From: Oceanospirillaceae bacterium | GTDB taxonomy: Bacteria > Pseudomonadota > Gammaproteobacteria > Pseudomonadales > Balneatricaceae | Assembly (NCBI GenBank): GCA_003523085.1 | Contig: DPHD01000096.1 | Coordinates: forward strand, 1-14,666 | Direction of reading: 5' to 3' | DNA length: 14,666 bases | Shown: positions 13,960-14,666 of the stretch, piece after piece | Layout: each line of letters opens with the position of its first letter | Numbering within the stretch: position 1 is the stretch's first letter | The notes under the pieces: generated by a model | What the model saw: only the letters and a program-made list of their open reading frames with translations | Database searches by the model: none | Told to the model about the DNA's origin: nothing | Program-made: the position numbers and the translations under genes

Positions 13960-14666
13960 ATGGCATCTCACTACCCCTTAGCAGAACACAGAGGCCAAAC
14001 TCAAGTTGAAATCAGTATAGACCTGCGTAGCGACACGGTGACTCAACCTAACGCCGCCATGCGTCAAGTGATGGCAGAGGCGCAAGTCGGCGATGATGTG
14101 TATGGTGACGACCCCAATGTGAATGCCCTAGAACAGCAAACCGCCCAGTTGTTAGGCAAGCAGTCGGGTTTGTTTTTGCCAAGCGGTACCATGAGCAACT
14201 TGGCCTGTGTGTTAGCCCATTGCCAGCGAGGAGAAGAAGTGCTGGTGGGAGAGCAATACCATATTAGTTGCGACGAAGCGGCGGGTGTTGCCGTGCTGGG
14301 CAGTGTGGCCATGCATCCTTTACAAACCGATGTATTTGGACGCTTTGAAGTGGAGCAAATGACGGCCGCCATAAAACCCAACGACTACCATTGTCCCGTG
14401 ACTCGACTATTGTGCTTAGAAAATACCGTATCGGGCTGTATTCAAGACCAAGATCATATTGATACATTGGTTGAGTGCGCCCAACAACACGGTCTGGCGA
14501 CACATATGGATGGCGCACGCTTGCTCAATGCTGCGGTGGCCCAAAACCTACCGCCGGCCCGGTTAGTGCAGTCCATCGACACGGTGTCTTTATGTCTATC
14601 TAAAGGCTTAGGAGTGCCCCTAGGCTCGGTGTTAGTGGGGCCTAACGATGTGATAGCGCGGGCCCG
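13960..14666 (+). CDS. ltaE: L-threonine aldolase (low-specificity type), 3' end outside the window
   Basis: This PLP enzyme cleaves L-threonine or L-allo-threonine to glycine and acetaldehyde. The first 235 codons are present; the family has about 330-350 residues. Family strings are all there: DLRSDTVTQPNAAM, VGDDVYGDDPNVNALE, LPSGTMSNL, GEQYHISCDEAAGVAVLGS with the ring-stacking His, LLCLENTVSG, HMDGARLLNA with the PLP-contacting Asp, and Lys215, the Schiff-base lysine, in LSKGLGVPLGS. It has about 19 extra residues before DLRSDTVT compared with my recollection of E. coli LtaE. The start at 13960 follows the dioxygenase stop by 3 bp, with AAGG at 13948-13951 inside the end of that gene, so the two are surely one operon. 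Confidence 0.93.
   Translation, partial: MASHYPLAEHRGQTQVEISIDLRSDTVTQPNAAMRQVMAEAQVGDDVYGDDPNVNALEQQTAQLLGKQSGLFLPSGTMSNLACVLAHCQRGEEVLVGEQYHISCDEAAGVAVLGSVAMHPLQTDVFGRFEVEQMTAAIKPNDYHCPVTRLLCLENTVSGCIQDQDHIDTLVECAQQHGLATHMDGARLLNAAVAQNLPPARLVQSIDTVSLCLSKGLGVPLGSVLVGPNDVIARA

Noticed and set aside
6761..14666. One large polysaccharide-utilisation locus
   Set aside because: There is no SusC/D pair, TonB receptor, glycoside hydrolase or transporter, and the genes lie in several separate transcription units.

Overview
The window looks like chromosomal DNA of a free-living, probably marine gammaproteobacterium. This rests on the overall character of the proteins (YchJ-, YciA- and IadA-like proteins, an RTX/FG-GAP surface protein of the kind seen in marine Gammaproteobacteria, a sulfatase) and on the moderate GC content. 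The species cannot be named from the sequence. No phage, transposase, tRNA, rRNA or CRISPR array was found.

Left part (1-1921): bases 1-120 hold no gene I can support. Bases 121-252 hold a REP-like cluster of small hairpins with a 22-bp tandem repeat. Next comes a minus-strand block: a parDE-type toxin-antitoxin pair whose toxin is short at the C-terminus, then an exported glutathione peroxidase and a YchJ-family protein that overlap by 4 bp. A short open frame (about 25 codons) between parE and the peroxidase ends in an ATGA overlap with the peroxidase start. It may be the 3' stub of a gene displaced when parDE arrived.

Middle part (1922-6760): metY (O-acetylhomoserine sulfhydrylase) and a yciA-type acyl-CoA thioesterase lie 6 bp apart on the plus strand. 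They converge on a large minus-strand gene for a secreted protein of about 985 residues. Its parts in order are a BapA-prefix-like N-terminus, two 64-residue tandem repeats, seven FG-GAP blades with DxNxDGxxD calcium loops, RTX nonapeptides and a C-terminal secretion region. A single-base deletion in blade 3 (about 5069/5070) splits the gene into two frames, so it is either a pseudogene or carries a sequence error. A good sigma-70 promoter and a leader hairpin precede it.

Right part (6761-14666): a cytoplasmic formylglycine-type sulfatase (plus) converges, across a 12-bp inverted repeat, on a membrane protein with a bactofilin-like periplasmic repeat domain (minus). An IadA-like isoaspartyl dipeptidase (minus) follows; it has Glu where the carboxylated Lys is expected. 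Divergent from it is a pair overlapping by 4 bp, a PfkB fructokinase and an AGE-superfamily isomerase. Together these can plausibly turn mannose into fructose and then fructose-6-phosphate. After an 80-bp gap come an aspartyl/asparaginyl-hydroxylase-like 2-oxoglutarate dioxygenase and, 3 bp later, an L-threonine aldolase cut by the window end.

No clearly new multi-gene system is evident. The most interesting points are the frameshifted seven-bladed RTX protein, the parDE junction, the Lys-to-Glu change in the dipeptidase, and the tight dioxygenase/threonine aldolase pair.
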